From: Enterocloster alcoholdehydrogenati
GTDB taxonomy: Bacteria; Bacillota; Clostridia; Lachnospirales; Lachnospiraceae
Length of the DNA stretch: 64,000 nucleotides
Direction of reading: 5' to 3'
Assembly: GCF_013282095.1 (NCBI RefSeq)
Contig: NZ_BLTJ01000002.1
Location: forward strand, 124,001 to 188,000
Shown here: positions 63,209 through 64,000 of the stretch, piece after piece
Numbering within the stretch: the stretch's first letter is position 1
How the letters are laid out: every line of letters starts with the position of its first letter
Made by a program: the position numbers and the translations under genes
The notes under the pieces: model-generated
The model's database searches: none
Seen by the model: only the letters and a program-made list of their open reading frames with translations
What the model was told of the DNA's origin: nothing

Positions 63209-64000
63209 ATGGGCGGTTTTTTCGGAGTAGTTTCTAAAAAAAGCTGTACGCTGGATTTGTTCTTCGGCGTAGACTATCATTCACATCTTGGAACCAGGCG
63301 GGGCGGCATGGCCGTATATGAAAAGGGACGCGGCTTTGAAAGAGCCATTCACAACATTGAAAATTCCCCCTTCCGCACCAAGTTTGACGGCGACCTGGAC
63401 GAACTCACCGGCACCATGGGTATCGGCTGTATTTCCGATAACGATCCCCAGCCTCTGCTGATCCAGTCCCACCTTGGCAGCTATGCCATCAGCACAGTGG
63501 GAAAAATCAACAACGAGGCGCAGCTGACCCGCTCTGCCTTTGAAAATGGGCATATCCATTTTATGGAAATGAGCGGCGGACGCATCAATGCCACCGAACT
63601 GGTAGCCGCTCTGATCAACCAGAAGCCTACCATCACTGAGGGCCTGCGCTACGCCCAGGAGCAGATCGAGGGTTCCATGAGCATCCTGCTGCTGACAGAG
63701 GAAGGCCTCTACGCCTCCAGGGACCGGTACGGACGCACCCCTATCGTGATCGGACAGAAGGAGGACGCCTTCTGCGCCTCCTTTGAAAGTTTTGCCTATA
63801 TCAATCTGGGCTACACCGACTTCAGAGAGCTGGGGCCGGGCGAAATCGTAAAAATCCACGCAGACGGCGTAGAAACCTTAAGCGCGCCGAAAGACGAGAT
63901 GAAGATCTGTTCCTTCCTCTGGGTTTACTATGGCTATCCTACCTCTACCTACGAGGGCGTCAATGTGGAAAAGATGCGCTATGAATGCGGCAAGCTGCTT
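63209..64000 (+). CDS. Amidophosphoribosyltransferase-like protein without the N-terminal Cys (3' end outside window)
   Basis: 264 codons seen, from ATG 63209 (AAAGGA about twelve bases before). It aligns with class II glutamine amidotransferase/PurF proteins: ASRDRYGRTPIVIG, ASFESFAYINLGYTD, ELGPGEIVKI and CSFLWVYYGYPTS. True PurF begins with a catalytic Cys (MCGxxG); here the start is MGGFFGVVS, so the nucleophile is Gly and glutaminase activity should be absent. The synthase half is cut off. I recall similar MGGFFG proteins annotated as amidophosphoribosyltransferase in Lachnospiraceae. A paralogue using ammonia, or with a new role, is likely. Confidence 0.82.
   Translation, partial: MGGFFGVVSKKSCTLDLFFGVDYHSHLGTRRGGMAVYEKGRGFERAIHNIENSPFRTKFDGDLDELTGTMGIGCISDNDPQPLLIQSHLGSYAISTVGKINNEAQLTRSAFENGHIHFMEMSGGRINATELVAALINQKPTITEGLRYAQEQIEGSMSILLLTEEGLYASRDRYGRTPIVIGQKEDAFCASFESFAYINLGYTDFRELGPGEIVKIHADGVETLSAPKDEMKICSFLWVYYGYPTSTYEGVNVEKMRYECGKLL

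Noticed and set aside
63281-63859. 192-codon minus-strand frame
   Set aside because: Antisense to the PurF-like gene, whose motifs are clear on the plus strand.

Overview
The window looks like a chromosomal segment of an anaerobic, spore-forming gut Lachnospiraceae (Clostridium cluster XIVa; Enterocloster, Hungatella or Lacrimispora-like). The grounds are sporulation genes (spoIIA operon, part of spoVA with a sigma-G promoter), a T-box valS, the tig-clpP-clpX-lon-engB order of Firmicutes, and Lachnospiraceae families such as DUF5716, DUF5717, DUF4364 and DUF6110. I see no rRNA, tRNA, CRISPR array, prophage or insertion sequence. Genus-level placement is inference.

Layout. 1-3102: 3'-truncated cyclic-di-GMP signalling protein. 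3249-5845: metal P1B-type ATPase with a DUF6110 partner and a 26-residue peptide. 6044-16968: nine-gene operon for pectin or hemicellulose oligomers (LplABC-type importer, two GH43 enzymes, one with ankyrin repeats, two esterases, YesL, an ABC half-transporter), divergent from a membrane AraC regulator (17255-19504). 19531-23594: MerR-controlled operon of two iron alcohol dehydrogenases, a flavodoxin and a lipoprotein, with a textbook 19-bp-spacer promoter. 23596-25904: a structured intergenic element, enolase and carbonic anhydrase. 26101-26733: YczE-like membrane protein. 26928-30266: sigma-G-driven small gene plus spoVAA-AB-AC, convergent with spoIIAA-AB-sigF. 30381-33129: folC, a 48-residue gene and a membrane TPR protein. 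33238-34121: LysO in two genes. 34247-37314: valS with T-box leader. 37347-42983: DUF5717, DUF5716 and a helical-repeat protein, an uncharacterised conserved operon. 43194-50197: DUF4364, then engB, lon, clpX, clpP and tig. 50318-52122: DJ-1 protein, CYTH protein, InlB-repeat membrane protein. 52256-62885: pectin methylesterase, two-component system, two extra sugar-binding proteins and an MglBAC importer. 63209-64000: a PurF-like protein without the catalytic N-terminal cysteine, cut by the window end.

How it fits together. Two sugar blocks (6-19 kb and 52-63 kb) each pair an ABC importer with an AraC-type regulator and pectin/hemicellulose enzymes. Most of the enzymes lack a signal peptide, so oligomers are probably imported and finished in the cytoplasm. 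The middle is housekeeping, proteostasis and sporulation. The least explained parts are the DUF5717/5716 operon, the ATPase/DUF6110/micropeptide operon, the small first gene of the spoVA operon, the Cys-less PurF paralogue and the +1 shift that joins lon to engB.
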